64,000 bases of DNA from Fodinibacter sp963763015 (GCA_963763015.1 CAVXML010000012.1:62001-126000); one strand, 5' to 3'. Shown: positions 27,622 to 36,451, counted from the first letter of the stretch. Translations and numbers: made by a program. Notes: generated by a model not told the origin, from the sequence alone.

Positions 27622-28449
27622 GTGACCGATTTGCCGATCGGGGTCTTCGACTCCGGCTATGGCGGCCTGACCGTCATGCGGGCCATCCTCGACCAGCTCC
27701 CTCACGAGGCCGTCGCCTACTTCGGCGACACCGCACGGGCGCCGTACGGCCCGCGCCCGATCGCGCAGACCCGGCAGTTCGCGCTGGAGTGCCTCGACCG
27801 CCTCGTCGACCACGGCGTCAAGACCCTCGTCATCGCCTGCAACACGGCCAGTGCCGCCGTGCTGCACGACGCTCGGGAGCGGTACGACGTGCCGGTGGTG
27901 GAGGTCATCCGACCGGCTGTGCGGCGAGCGGCGGCGGCGACCCGGACGGGGTGCGTCGGCGTGATCTCGACGCTCGGCACGCACCAGTCGGGTGCCTACC
28001 TCGACGCCTTCGCCGCGGCGCCGCACCTCGACGTCGTGAGCACCCCGTGTCCGCGGTTCGTCGGCTACGTCGAGCGGGGGGTGACCTCCGGCGCCGAGCT
28101 CGTGGGGGTGGCGCACGAGTACCTCGACCCCATGCGTGAGCGTGGTGTCGACACGCTCGTGCTGGGCTGCACCCACTACCCCCTGCTGACCGCCGTCATC
28201 TCCTACGTCATGGGCGACGGGGTGACCCTCGTGTCCTCCGCGGAGGAGACCGCCAAGGACGTCTACCGGGTCCTCGCGGATGCCGGTCTGCTCCGACCGG
28301 ACCACCTGCCGGCCCCCGACCACGGCTTCACGACCACCGGGGACCCGGACGAGTTCCGCCGCCTCGCCAGCCGTTTCCTCGGCGTCGGCTCCCGGCTGGG
28401 CCCCGTCTTCACCGCCCCGCCCGCCGTCGTGAGGGCTGGGATCGCATGA
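27622..28449 (+). CDS. murI: Glutamate racemase
   Basis: Converts L- to D-glutamate for peptidoglycan. 275 residues. The N-terminal IGVFDSGYGGLTVMR, the first catalytic Cys in VIACNTASA and the second in LGCTHYPLL are all present, with YFGDTARAPYG between. I chose the GTG at 27622 just before the conserved start and after a leaderless-type -10 box. The C-terminus extends about 20 residues beyond the usual end (GVGSRLGPVFTAPPAVVRAG). The stop overlaps the ATG of the MBL-fold gene (ATGA). Confidence 0.96.
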   Translation: MTDLPIGVFDSGYGGLTVMRAILDQLPHEAVAYFGDTARAPYGPRPIAQTRQFALECLDRLVDHGVKTLVIACNTASAAVLHDARERYDVPVVEVIRPAVRRAAAATRTGCVGVISTLGTHQSGAYLDAFAAAPHLDVVSTPCPRFVGYVERGVTSGAELVGVAHEYLDPMRERGVDTLVLGCTHYPLLTAVISYVMGDGVTLVSSAEETAKDVYRVLADAGLLRPDHLPAPDHGFTTTGDPDEFRRLASRFLGVGSRLGPVFTAPPAVVRAGIA

Positions 28450-29213
28450 GGCTCACCGTCATCGGCTGCTCCGGGTCGCTCGCCGGGCCGTCCTCGCCGT
28501 CCTCGAGCTACCTCGTGCAGGCCGAGGCCGAGGGCCGCACGTGGAACCTGCTGCTCGACCTGGGCAGTGGCGCGCTCGGTCCGCTCCAGCTGCACATCTC
28601 CCCGGACGACATCGACGCGATCCTCCTCAGCCACCTGCACCCCGACCACTGCGTGGACCTCTGTGGGCTCTACGTCTGGCGTCGGTACGGGCCGGCGGCG
28701 CCCACCCCGCACCGGCTCCCGGTGTACGGGCCGGCCGGAGCGGGGGAGCGGATGGCCGTGATGTACCACGGCCTGGACACCGGCGGCATGGAGCGGGAGT
28801 ACGACTTCACCGACGTGACCGACGGCGAGCCGTTCGTCGTCGGCCCGTTCACCATCACGCCGTATGCCGTCAACCACCCCGTCGAGGCCTACGGGTACCG
28901 GATCGAGGCGGACGACGCCGTGCTCGCGTTCACCGGGGACACCGACGTCTGCGACAACCTCACACCACTCCTGCGGGGTGCCGACTTCGCGCTCGTCGAC
29001 TCCGCCTTCGTCGACGGACGTGACACGGTTTCCGGCATCCACCTCTCCGGCTCGCGAGCAGCCGCCGCGGCGGTACGGGCCGGCGGGGTCGAACGCCTCG
29101 TGCTGACGCACCTCCCTCCGTGGAACGACCCGGAGGAGTGCCGGGCGCAGGCCGCCGCGGTGTGGCCCGGGACGGTCGAGCTCGCTCGGGCCGGGATGTC
29201 GTACGACATCTGA
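28446..29213 (+). CDS. MBL-fold hydrolase, cAMP-phosphodiesterase-like (Rv1339 type)
   Basis: 255 residues; metallo-beta-lactamase fold with the zinc motif LLSHLHPDHCVDL (HXHXDH), later metal ligands in AVNHPVEAYGYRI and FTGDTDVCDN, and LTHLPPWN near the end. Position between murI and rph matches the mycobacterial gene Rv1339, reported as an atypical class II cyclic-nucleotide phosphodiesterase; RNase Z-like activity is the alternative. Translationally coupled to murI by a 4-nt overlap. Confidence 0.88.
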   Translation: MRLTVIGCSGSLAGPSSPSSSYLVQAEAEGRTWNLLLDLGSGALGPLQLHISPDDIDAILLSHLHPDHCVDLCGLYVWRRYGPAAPTPHRLPVYGPAGAGERMAVMYHGLDTGGMEREYDFTDVTDGEPFVVGPFTITPYAVNHPVEAYGYRIEADDAVLAFTGDTDVCDNLTPLLRGADFALVDSAFVDGRDTVSGIHLSGSRAAAAAVRAGGVERLVLTHLPPWNDPEECRAQAAAVWPGTVELARAGMSYDI

Positions 29214-29309
29214 GAGGCGGCTCCGTCACGGTGTCGGGCACACGGCATCCGGGCTCGCCCCTCGACATCGGGACCGCATCCTGCGGGGAAAGCGGCCCGC
29301 CGCCGCGGC

Positions 29310-29315
29310 TACCCT
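29310..29315 (+). promoter_or_regulatory. -10 box TACCCT, leaderless-type
   Basis: TACCCT ends 7 nt before the rph ATG at 29323. Confidence 0.5.
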
Positions 29316-29322
29316 TGCGCAC

Positions 29323-30078
29323 ATGTCCGACCCCACCCGCCACGACGCCCGCGCCCCGGACCAGCTCCGGGAGGTGCGCATGACGCGTAACTGGCTCGAC
29401 CACGCCGAGGGGAGCGTGCTGGTCGAGTTCGGACGCACCCGGGTGCTCTGCGCCGCGTCCTTCACCCCCGGCGTCCCGCGGTGGCTCAAGGGCCGGGGGA
29501 CCGGCTGGGTCACCGCCGAGTACGAGATGCTGCCCCGGTCCACGAACACGCGCAGCGACCGTGAGTCGCGCCGTGGGAGGGTCGGCGGCCGTACGCACGA
29601 GATCTCCCGGCTCGTGGGTCGCAGCCTGCGGGCGGTCATCGACACGGCGGCCCTCGGTGAGAACACCGTGGTCCTGGACTGCGACGTGCTCCAGGCCGAC
29701 GGCGGCACCCGGACCGCCGCGATCACCGGGGCCTGGGTCGCCCTGGCCGACGCCATCGAGGACGCCCGCTCGCGCGGCCTGCTCACGCCGGACGCGGAGC
29801 CCCTCGTCGGCTCGATCGCCGCCGTGAGCGTCGGGCTCGTCGACGGCCGCCCCGTGCTCGACCTCGACTACCCCGAGGACTCCACCGCCCAGACCGACAT
29901 GAACGTCGTCATGACCGGCGACGGCCGCTTCGTCGAGGTGCAGGGCACCGCCGAGGGTGAGCCCTTCGACCGCGCGGTGCTGGGCGAGCTCCTCGACCTG
30001 GCCACCGTCGGGTGCGAGCGGCTGACCGCGCTCCAACGCTCCGCCCTCGACGGCCCGGCGAGGGAGCGCCTGGCGTGA
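29323..30078 (+). CDS. rph: Ribonuclease PH
   Basis: Phosphorolytic 3'-to-5' exoribonuclease trimming tRNA 3' ends. 251 residues; conserved blocks LREVRMTRNWLDHAEGSVLV (split here), PRWLKGRGTGWVTAEYEMLP, the Arg-rich RESRRGRVGGRTHEISRLVG, CDVLQADGGTRTAAITGA and DLDYPEDSTAQTDMNVVMT. Complete. Its stop overlaps the rdgB GTG (GTGA). A leaderless-type promoter lies directly upstream. Confidence 0.96.
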   Translation: MSDPTRHDARAPDQLREVRMTRNWLDHAEGSVLVEFGRTRVLCAASFTPGVPRWLKGRGTGWVTAEYEMLPRSTNTRSDRESRRGRVGGRTHEISRLVGRSLRAVIDTAALGENTVVLDCDVLQADGGTRTAAITGAWVALADAIEDARSRGLLTPDAEPLVGSIAAVSVGLVDGRPVLDLDYPEDSTAQTDMNVVMTGDGRFVEVQGTAEGEPFDRAVLGELLDLATVGCERLTALQRSALDGPARERLA

Positions 30079-30713
30079 GCCGGAGGCTGGTCCTTGCCAC
30101 CCGCAACGAGCACAAGGTCCAGGAGCTCAGGCAGATCCTGGCGGGACTCGTCGAGGACCTCGAGCTCGACGTCGTCGGCGCGAACGACGTGCCCGGCGCT
30201 CCCGACGTGGCCGAGACGGAGGTGACCTTCCTCGGCAACGCCCGGCTCAAGGCGGTCGCCGTCGCGCAGGCCACCGGTCTCCCCACGGTCGCCGACGACT
30301 CGGGCCTGGCGGTCGACGTCCTGGGCGGGTCGCCGGGTGTCTTCTCGGCCCGGTGGTCGGGGTCGACGGCGGGCCTCGAGGCCGGCCGCGCCGCTCGCGA
30401 CCGGGCGAACCTCCGCCTGCTGCTGGAGCAGCTCGCCGACGTCCCGGACGACCATCGTGACGCCGCCTTCGTCTGCGCCGCCGTCGTCGCCCTGCCCGAC
30501 GGCCGGGTCGACGGCGTCGAGGGCCGGGTGGAGGGTCGGCTCGCACGTGCGCCACGGGGGGACAACGGCTTCGGCTACGACCCCGTGTTCGTGCCGAGGG
30601 GCGCCACGAGAACCCTGGCGGAGCACACCGACGCGGAGAAGAACGCCATCTCCCACCGCGGCAACGCCTTTCGGGCGCTCGAACCACGGCTTCGCGTCCT
30701 GCTCGGGAACTGA
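30075..30713 (+). CDS. rdgB: RdgB/HAM1 non-canonical purine NTP pyrophosphatase
   Basis: Hydrolyses dITP/XTP to monophosphates, cleansing the nucleotide pool. 212 residues: LVLATRNEHKVQELRQIL (substrate-binding N-terminus), ADDSGLAVDVLGGSPGVFSA, GFGYDPVFVP and ISHRGNAFRALEP are diagnostic. The GTG start overlaps the rph stop, so it is translated with rph. A longer open frame from 30012 lies inside rph and is rejected. tRNA-Leu follows 40 bp downstream. Confidence 0.96.
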   Translation: MSRRLVLATRNEHKVQELRQILAGLVEDLELDVVGANDVPGAPDVAETEVTFLGNARLKAVAVAQATGLPTVADDSGLAVDVLGGSPGVFSARWSGSTAGLEAGRAARDRANLRLLLEQLADVPDDHRDAAFVCAAVVALPDGRVDGVEGRVEGRLARAPRGDNGFGYDPVFVPRGATRTLAEHTDAEKNAISHRGNAFRALEPRLRVLLGN

Positions 30714-30738
30714 CCGACGGGACTCTCGCGCCACGGCA

Positions 30739-30744
30739 TACCCT
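30739..30744 (+). promoter_or_regulatory. Possible -10 box TACCCT for tRNA-Leu
   Basis: TACCCT within GGCATACCCT ends 9 nt before the mature tRNA 5' end; no good -35 is seen. Confidence 0.35.
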
Positions 30745-30753
30745 GTCTGCTGC

Positions 30754-30838
30754 GCGCAAGTGGCGGAACTGGTAGACGCGCCAGATTTAGGTTCTGGTTC
30801 CTTCGGGTGTGCGGGTTCGAGTCCCGCCTTGCGCACCA
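30754..30838 (+). tRNA. tRNA-Leu (anticodon UAG)
   Basis: Acceptor GCGCAAG pairs with CTTGCGC, followed by encoded ACCA. Anticodon arm CCAGA-TTTAGGT-TCTGG gives TAG (reads CTA/CTN). Long variable arm (TTCCTTCGGGTGT region) and T-arm GGTTCGAGTCC confirm a class II tRNA-Leu. Confidence 0.97.
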
Positions 30839-30907
30839 GCCGTGGGTTCCCGCGGTCGCCTGCGGGTAGGTTGGCGACACCGAAGACGACACGACGAGGA
30901 GGCAACC

Positions 30908-31378
30908 GTGGGTGACCGGCTCAAGCCCGGGGACACCGCGCCCGACTTCACGCTGCCCGACGACGCCGGCTCCCAGGTCACCTTGGGTGATCTCCGCGGC
31001 GGCAAGGTCATCGTCTACTTCTACCCGGCGGCGATGACCCCCGGGTGCACCACGCAGGCGTGCGACTTCAGCGACTCCCTCGAGTCCCTGCGGTCGGACG
31101 GGTACACCGTGCTGGGGATCTCTCCGGACACCCCCGCCAAGCTCGCCCGGTTCCGCGAGAAGGAGGGGCTGACGATCACGCTCCTCTCCGACGCCGATCG
31201 CTCGGTGATGCAGGAATGGGGAGCCTTCGGCGAGAAGAAGCTGTACGGCAAGACCGTCGAAGGGGTCATCCGCAGCACCGTCGTCGTCGACGAGGACGGG
31301 AAGGTCTCCCACGCCTTCTACAACATCAAGGCCACCGGCCACGTGGCGAAGCTCCGCCGCGACCTCGGACTCCAGTGA
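30908..31378 (+). CDS. bcp: Thioredoxin-dependent peroxiredoxin (BCP/PrxQ type)
   Basis: Reduces H2O2 and organic peroxides. 156 residues, thioredoxin fold: LKPGDTAPDFTLPDDAG, VIVYFYPAAMTPGCTTQACDF with the peroxidatic Cys (first) and resolving Cys five residues later, and VIRSTVVVDEDGKV. The pattern C-x4-C is the classical BCP form. GTG at 30908 has AGGAGG upstream. It is followed 7 nt later by the DUF3618 gene, a neighbour arrangement common in actinobacteria. Confidence 0.95.
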   Translation: MGDRLKPGDTAPDFTLPDDAGSQVTLGDLRGGKVIVYFYPAAMTPGCTTQACDFSDSLESLRSDGYTVLGISPDTPAKLARFREKEGLTITLLSDADRSVMQEWGAFGEKKLYGKTVEGVIRSTVVVDEDGKVSHAFYNIKATGHVAKLRRDLGLQ

Positions 31379-31385
31379 GGACCCC

Positions 31386-31700
31386 ATGAGCGCTGCCAAC
31401 CCCACCGCTGACGGCACGACCGCCACGACGTCGACGCCCGCACCACCGCCCAGCATCCCCGCTCTCGAGGCAGAGATCGTGGCCCGCCGCCAGCGCCTGG
31501 CGACCACCATCGACGAGCTGACCCAGCGGGTCAGCCCCCGGTCGATCCTGCACCGGCAGACCCAGGCGGCGAAGGGTCGGTTCGCCGACGTCGCCACGAC
31601 CCCTGAGGGCGAGCTGCGGGTCGAGCGGCTGGCCGCGGTCGTCGCGGTCGTGGCCGTCCTGGGCGGGTTGGTGCTGTACCGCCGGCTGCGCAACGGCTGA
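31386..31700 (+). CDS. DUF3618-family membrane protein
   Basis: 104 residues. A low-complexity Thr/Pro N-terminus leads to the DUF3618 block IPALEAEIVARRQRLATTID then ELTQRVSPRSI, and a single C-terminal membrane helix (ERLAAVVAVVAVLGGLVLYRR). Function unknown; small single-pass proteins of this family are frequent in actinobacteria. Spaced 7 nt after bcp and 1 nt before the GroES-like frame, so probably part of one operon. Confidence 0.85.
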   Translation: MSAANPTADGTTATTSTPAPPPSIPALEAEIVARRQRLATTIDELTQRVSPRSILHRQTQAAKGRFADVATTPEGELRVERLAAVVAVVAVLGGLVLYRRLRNG

Positions 31701-31701
31701 G

Positions 31702-32043
31702 GTGGGTCCGCGATCGGGGGAGCCGAGGAGCCGGCTCCCGGTGCGGATGCTGCACGACCGTGTCCTCGTCAGCCTGGAGGACGAGGCGGGGGAACGGCGC
31801 TCCGGGGGCGGGATCGTCATCCCCGCCACGGCGAGCGTCGGCCGGCGCCTGTCCTGGGGCGCCGTGGTCGCCGCAGGGCCCAGTGTGCGCCAGGTCGAGG
31901 TCGGGGACCGCGTGCTCTTCGACCCCGAGGACCGGGCCGAGGTCGAGATCGGTGCCAAGGAGTACCTGCTGCTGCGCGAGCGGGACCTCCACGCGGTCGC
32001 GGCGCCCCGCGTGGCGGAGGGCAGCACGGGGCTCTACCTCTGA
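31702..32043 (+). CDS. GroES-like co-chaperonin domain protein
   Basis: 113 residues. From MLHDRVLVSLEDEAGERRSG through GGIVIPATASVGRRLSWGAV and VGDRVLFDPEDRAEVEIGAK to EYLLLRERDLHAV it follows the GroES (Cpn10) beta-barrel. The mobile-loop region is retained (RRSGGGIVIPA). It is a paralogue rather than the main groES: no groEL is next to it. Start uncertain: GTG 31702, GTG 31741 or ATG 31747 are in frame, the last giving a classical GroES beginning. Confidence 0.8.
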   Translation: MGPRSGEPRSRLPVRMLHDRVLVSLEDEAGERRSGGGIVIPATASVGRRLSWGAVVAAGPSVRQVEVGDRVLFDPEDRAEVEIGAKEYLLLRERDLHAVAAPRVAEGSTGLYL

Positions 32044-32069
32044 GGTCCGTGCGGTGTGGTGCCGGTGGG

Positions 32070-32142
<73 letters not shown>

Positions 32143-32186
32143 GCGATCGCAGACATTATCAGCCGCCGGCGGCACCCGCGAAATCC

Positions 32187-32858
32187 TCAGGGACGCCCCG
32201 GCTCCTCGACGTCAGGGCCGCGCGGCGTGCCGCGACGCGAGCGCCAGAGGCCCCCGGCCAGCGCGGTGAGCAGCAGCGCACCGATGCCTGCGACCGCCCA
32301 CCGCGTGCTCGAGGACTCCTGCGAGGATGCCGGTTCGTCGGGCCCGGTGGACGCGCCCGGCGGTGACGCGGTCGGCGACCCGGCGGGCTCGGACGGTGCC
32401 GTGGACGCGGGCGACGTGGCCGACGGCTGCCCGGAGGCCGGCCCGCCGGTCGTCGTGAAGGTCACCGTGCCGGTGACGGGGTGGCCGTCGGCGCTGACGA
32501 CCCGGAAGGTCGTCACGTGCTCGCCGGCGGCGAGGTCGGGAGCCAGCGGCTGGGTGACCGTGCGACCCTCGACCCGCGCCCCGCCGTCCGCCTCGTCGCC
32601 GCCCGGGCCGGTGACGGTCACGATGACGAACGAGGGGTTGACCTCCTCCGAGAAGGCGAGGACCACCTCGGTGGCCGCCTCGACCCGGCTCCCGTCGCCC
32701 GGCATCGAGGAGAGCAGGCGCGCGTGGAACGGAAGGGCGGCGGACGCATCGGTGACCACCGCACCCCCCGCGCCGAACGCCACCACCAGCACCACGGCAG
32801 CACCGACCCGAGCGGCGAGCGCGGCAGGACGGCGGGCGACGAGGGACGGCGACGGCAT
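32187..32858 (-). CDS. CopC-domain secreted, membrane-anchored protein
   Basis: 223 residues. Signal sequence (LAARVGAAVVLVVAFGAGGA), then a CopC domain beginning LPFHARLLSSMPGDGSRVE with the His-Ala-x-Leu-x-x-Ser-x-Pro signature, SEEVNPSFVIVTVTGPGG and VSADGHPVTGTVTFTT; then a Ser/Thr/Pro-rich linker (about 130-180) and a C-terminal membrane helix (WAVAGIGALLLTALAGGLWR). CopC proteins bind Cu(II) outside the cell. No CopD or copper ATPase is adjacent, so the role in copper uptake or resistance is open. ATG at 32858 preferred; longer frames enter the tRNA-His gene. Confidence 0.88.
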   Translation of the reverse strand: MPSPSLVARRPAALAARVGAAVVLVVAFGAGGAVVTDASAALPFHARLLSSMPGDGSRVEAATEVVLAFSEEVNPSFVIVTVTGPGGDEADGGARVEGRTVTQPLAPDLAAGEHVTTFRVVSADGHPVTGTVTFTTTGGPASGQPSATSPASTAPSEPAGSPTASPPGASTGPDEPASSQESSSTRWAVAGIGALLLTALAGGLWRSRRGTPRGPDVEEPGRP

Positions 32859-32968
32859 GCGGCCATCCTCGCAAACCCTGGGGGTCGTCCGCCGAGGCCG
32901 AGCCCCCGACCGCGGCCGAGCCGCAACCGAGCCCCCGACCGCGACGGCGGACGGGGGCTCGGGCGACC

Positions 32969-33045
32969 TGGGGTGAGTAACGGGACTTGAACCCGCGGCC
33001 CCCTGGACCACAACCAGGTGCTCTACCAGCTGAGCTATACCCACC
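32969..33045 (-). tRNA. tRNA-His (anticodon GUG)
   Basis: On the minus strand, acceptor GTGGGTA pairs with TACTCAC (one G-U), anticodon arm CCTGG-TTGTGGT-CCAGG gives GTG. The extra 5' G-1 (complement of C at 33045) and discriminator C are the tRNA-His identity features, and CCA is encoded at 32969-32971. Confidence 0.97.
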
Positions 33046-33105
33046 ACGGCGGGCGCATCGCACCCCGAGGATGCCGTGCGCCCGCAGCGCGGACCATCGT
33101 ACCCG

Positions 33106-33810
33106 CTACTCCGGCGTGCTCCCGACCACGGCCTGCCCCGGTGGCACCGCTCCGGCGGGCCCGTCGTGGTCGACGACGTGGCGGGACGCGAGCGCGCGCG
33201 CCTGGTCGCTCGAGGGCCCCGGGGACGGCACGAACACGGCCTCCCGGTAGTACCGCAGCTCCGCGATCGACTCGCGGATGTCGGCGAGGGCGCGGTGGCC
33301 GCCGGTCTTCTGTGGCGCCGCGAAGTACGCCCGGGGGAACCAGCGCCGGGACAGCTCCTTGATGGAGGACACGTCGATGATGCGGTAGTGCAGGTGGGCC
33401 TCGAGCTCGGGCATGTCCCGCGCGAGGAACGCCCGGTCGGTGGCGACCGTGTTGCCGCCGAGTGGAGCCTTCCCGGCCTCGGGTACCCAGGCCCGGACGT
33501 ACTCCAGGACTCGGGCCTGCGCCTCCTCGAGGGTGCAGCCGGCATCCAAGGCATCCAACAGACCCGACCCTGTGTGCATCTCGCGCACGAAGTCACCCAT
33601 CTGGGCGAGGGCGGCGGCAGGGGGGCGGATCACCACGTCGACGCCCTCCCCGAGCACGGTGAGGTCGTAGTCGGTGACCAGCGCCGCTACCTCCACCAGG
33701 GCGTCGCTCTGGAGCGAGAGTCCGGTCATCTCGCAGTCGATCCACACGATGCGGTCGCTGCGCGTGCGCTCGGACGGGGCGCGGTCGCTCGGCGTGGTCG
33801 TCGTCGTCAT
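33106..33810 (-). CDS. orn: Oligoribonuclease
   Basis: DEDDh 3'-to-5' exonuclease that degrades 2-5-nt RNAs. 234 residues from the ATG at 33810. Motifs: IVWIDCEMTGL (Asp-Glu), the NTVATDRAFLARDMPELEAH region (ExoII Asp) and GGHRALADIRESIAEL (His and Asp). A C-terminal extension of about 35 residues (PGPSSDQARALASRH onward) exceeds the usual 180-200 length. Start is ambiguous: a 9-bp tandem duplication (ATGGCGCCC) provides extra ATGs at 33819 and 33828, and no ribosome-binding site discriminates. It lies beside tRNA-His, as often in actinobacteria. Confidence 0.95.
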   Translation of the reverse strand: MTTTTTPSDRAPSERTRSDRIVWIDCEMTGLSLQSDALVEVAALVTDYDLTVLGEGVDVVIRPPAAALAQMGDFVREMHTGSGLLDALDAGCTLEEAQARVLEYVRAWVPEAGKAPLGGNTVATDRAFLARDMPELEAHLHYRIIDVSSIKELSRRWFPRAYFAAPQKTGGHRALADIRESIAELRYYREAVFVPSPGPSSDQARALASRHVVDHDGPAGAVPPGQAVVGSTPE

Positions 33811-33870
33811 GGGCGCCATGGGCGCCATGCTAGGCCGGGTGCAGCCCCGGGGTCGGCCGGGCGGCTGCAC

Positions 33871-33876
33871 TAAGGT
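33871..33876 (+). promoter_or_regulatory. -10 box TAAGGT, leaderless-type
   Basis: TAAGGT ends 8 nt before the PrsW-like ATG at 33885. Confidence 0.45.
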
Positions 33877-33884
33877 CACGGGGC

Positions 33885-35048
33885 ATGAACGCCGACGTCG
33901 ACGTGCGCGTGCAGCGGGGTGCGGTGCGACGCGACCCGACCGCTCGCCGGATGCTGCGACGGTGGCTGGTCACCGGCGTCGTCGGGGTCGGGTTCCTCCT
34001 CACGGCGCTCGTCGTGGCGGCCTACTTCGGCGCCACGTTCGGGGTGCAGACGGCCCTCCTCGCGCTCGCCGTGGCGGTCGTCCCCCTGGGCATCGTCATC
34101 CCGACCTTCCTCTGGCTCGACCGCTTCGAGTCCGAGCCGACGCGCTACCTCGTGGCCGCGTTCCTCTGGGGTGCCCTCGTGGCAGCCGCCGTGGCGGCGC
34201 TGTTCAACACGAGCGCCATCGCGGTCCTCCAGGCGGTCACCGATCCCGACGCGGCGATCGCCACGACGGCTGTGCTCGTCGCGCCGGTCGTGGAGGAGGC
34301 GGCCAAGGGCGCCTTCGTGCTGCTCGCGTGGTGGATGCTCCGGCGGGAGTTCGACGGGGTCACCGACGGCATGGTCTACGCGGGCATCTGCGCCACCGGC
34401 TTCGCGTTCACCGAGAACGTCCAGTACCTGGCGCAGGCCTGGAGCGAGGGCGGCGGCGAGGCGCTCACCGGCACCTTCGTCGCCCGGTGCCTGATGTCGC
34501 CGTTCGCGCACCCGATGTTCACCGTCCTCATCGGCGTCGGAGTCGGCGTGGCTGCCACGAGCCGCTCCTGGTTCCCGCGCGTCGTCGCACCGGCCGTCGG
34601 GTACGTGCTGGCCGTCCTGGCCCACGCGCTCTGGAACCTGGCGGCCGTCACGGGCGGCAGCGGGATGCTCGTCGTCTACCTGCTCGTCGAGGTCCCGATC
34701 TTCCTGGCGTTCCTGACCTTCGTCGGGTGGGTGCGCCGCCGCGAGGGTCGCCTGATCGGTCGGTACCTCCACCCGTACGCCGACGTGGGATGGCTGTCCC
34801 CGGCGGAGGTCGCCATGCTCTCGTCCATGTCCCGACGCCGGGATGCCCGGGCCTGGGCGCGTGCCAACACCGGGCGGCGCGGGCTCGAGGCGATGCGGGC
34901 CTTCCAGGATGCCGCGAGCGAGCTGGCTCTGCTCCGCCACCGGATGTACCACTCCGCCGCGGATGAGCACGCCGTCGCCCGGGAACGCGAGCTGCTCCTC
35001 GCCCTGAGCGCGCGGCGCGCGGAGTTCGTCGGGCTACCGCTGACCTGA
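33885..35048 (+). CDS. PrsW-family intramembrane metalloprotease
   Basis: 387 residues with about eight membrane helices in the first 290 residues. The family's catalytic elements are visible: VVEEAAKGAFVLL (EEXXK), FTENVQYLAQA, SPFAHPMFTVLIG and VLAHALWNLAAV (conserved His residues). B. subtilis PrsW cleaves an anti-sigma factor at site 1; most actinobacterial homologues are uncharacterised. The C-terminal 100 residues are cytosolic, helical and rich in Arg/Ala (YADVGWLSPAEVAMLSSMSR). No sigma/anti-sigma pair is adjacent, so the substrate is unknown. Confidence 0.9.
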   Translation: MNADVDVRVQRGAVRRDPTARRMLRRWLVTGVVGVGFLLTALVVAAYFGATFGVQTALLALAVAVVPLGIVIPTFLWLDRFESEPTRYLVAAFLWGALVAAAVAALFNTSAIAVLQAVTDPDAAIATTAVLVAPVVEEAAKGAFVLLAWWMLRREFDGVTDGMVYAGICATGFAFTENVQYLAQAWSEGGGEALTGTFVARCLMSPFAHPMFTVLIGVGVGVAATSRSWFPRVVAPAVGYVLAVLAHALWNLAAVTGGSGMLVVYLLVEVPIFLAFLTFVGWVRRREGRLIGRYLHPYADVGWLSPAEVAMLSSMSRRRDARAWARANTGRRGLEAMRAFQDAASELALLRHRMYHSAADEHAVARERELLLALSARRAEFVGLPLT

Positions 35049-35154
35049 CCCGACCTCGCCGGCGCCCCGGGTGCCGTTCCTGCCGACACCCCCTCCACCG
35101 ACCGACGTCCGACCTTCCCCCACCGACCCGCCGCTACGCAGGAGGAGACCGCCC

Positions 35155-36369
35155 GTGCCGGATTCCGTGTCCATCGCCGCCAGGATCGGTCCAGAGCTGG
35201 TGGAGCTGCGCCGGCGGCTGCACCGCAGGCCGGAGGTGGGGTTGTACCTGCCCGACACCCAGGCAGAGGTGCTCGAGGCACTGCATCAGCTCGACCTGGA
35301 GGTCACGACGGGTCAGGGCCTGAGCTCGGTGGTCGCGGTGCTGCGCGGCGCGGCAGCGACCGCCGGGGCGCGTCCGGTCGTCCTGCTGCGGGGTGACATG
35401 GACGCCCTTCCGGTCGGCGAGGAGGTCGACGTCGACTACGCCTCCGAGCGGCCAGGGGTCATGCACGCGTGCGGACACGACCTCCACGTCGCGGCGCTGG
35501 TCGGTGCGGCCCGCATCCTCGACGAGCTGCGGGACCAGCTCGTGGGCGATGTCGTGCTGATGTTCCAGCCCGCCGAGGAGGGCCCGGGTGGCGCCGAACC
35601 GATGATCCACGAGGGGCTGCTCGAGGTGGCGGGCCGCCCGGTGGATGCCGCGTACGCCGTGCACGTGTACTCGTCCGACCACCCGAGGGGCGTCTGGTTC
35701 GGTCGGCCCGGCGCACTCATGGCGGCGGCCGACGAGGTGCGCGTCCGAGTTCGCGGTCTCGGCGGGCACGGGTCGGCACCCCACCGGACGAAGGACCCGG
35801 TCCCGGCGGCCTGCGAGATCGTGCTGGCCCTGCAGACGGCGGTCACCCGGCGGTTCGACGTCTTCGACCCCGTGGTGCTCACGGTCGGGCGGATCGCCGC
35901 CGGGACGAAGGACAACATCATCCCGGACGACGCGGTGCTCGAGGCGACGCTGCGGACCTTCTCCCCGCAGAGCCGCGAGCTCGCCCACCAGGTGATCCGG
36001 CAGGTGAGCGCCGGGGTGTCGAGCGCTCATGGGCTGACGGCCGAGGTCGCGATCGGCCACGGGTACCCGGTGACCGTCAACGACCCCCACGAGTTCGCGT
36101 TCGCCCGCGACGTGGTCACGGACCTGTTCGGGGAGGACGCCTGGGCCGACATGCCGTTCCCGGAGGCCGGCTCGGAGGACATGGCCTTCGTCCTCGAGCG
36201 GGTGCCCGGTGCCTACCTCAACGTCAGCGCCTGCGCGGTGGAGGACCACCGGCTCGCGGAGGACAACCACTCGCCGAGGGCGGCGTTCGACGACTCCGTC
36301 GTGCCGGCCGTCGCGGCGGCCCTGGCCGAGATGGCCCTGCGCCGGTCCCGCCAGCTCGCCGGGTCCTGA
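35155..36369 (+). CDS. M20-family amidohydrolase
   Basis: 404 residues. Binuclear metal peptidase fold: RGDMDALPVGEEVDVDYASE, MHACGHDLHVAALVGAARIL (Cys-Gly-His-Asp), MFQPAEEGPGGAEPMI (catalytic Glu-Glu) and dimerisation part GLGGHGSAPHRTKDPV; a late metal His lies in DHRLAEDNHSPRAAF. This is the amidohydrolase/hippurate-hydrolase/N-acyl amino acid deacylase branch; the actual substrate cannot be deduced. GTG at 35155 has AGGAGG about 10 nt upstream, which rules out the earlier in-frame start at 35071. Confidence 0.92.
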   Translation: MPDSVSIAARIGPELVELRRRLHRRPEVGLYLPDTQAEVLEALHQLDLEVTTGQGLSSVVAVLRGAAATAGARPVVLLRGDMDALPVGEEVDVDYASERPGVMHACGHDLHVAALVGAARILDELRDQLVGDVVLMFQPAEEGPGGAEPMIHEGLLEVAGRPVDAAYAVHVYSSDHPRGVWFGRPGALMAAADEVRVRVRGLGGHGSAPHRTKDPVPAACEIVLALQTAVTRRFDVFDPVVLTVGRIAAGTKDNIIPDDAVLEATLRTFSPQSRELAHQVIRQVSAGVSSAHGLTAEVAIGHGYPVTVNDPHEFAFARDVVTDLFGEDAWADMPFPEAGSEDMAFVLERVPGAYLNVSACAVEDHRLAEDNHSPRAAFDDSVVPAVAAALAEMALRRSRQLAGS

Positions 36370-36451
36370 CCCGCCACGCCACGAAGCCATGAGGGTGTGC
36401 CCCCGCCGCACCTAGACTTGGCGACGGCATCCGGCTGGGCCGGCTGCCTCG

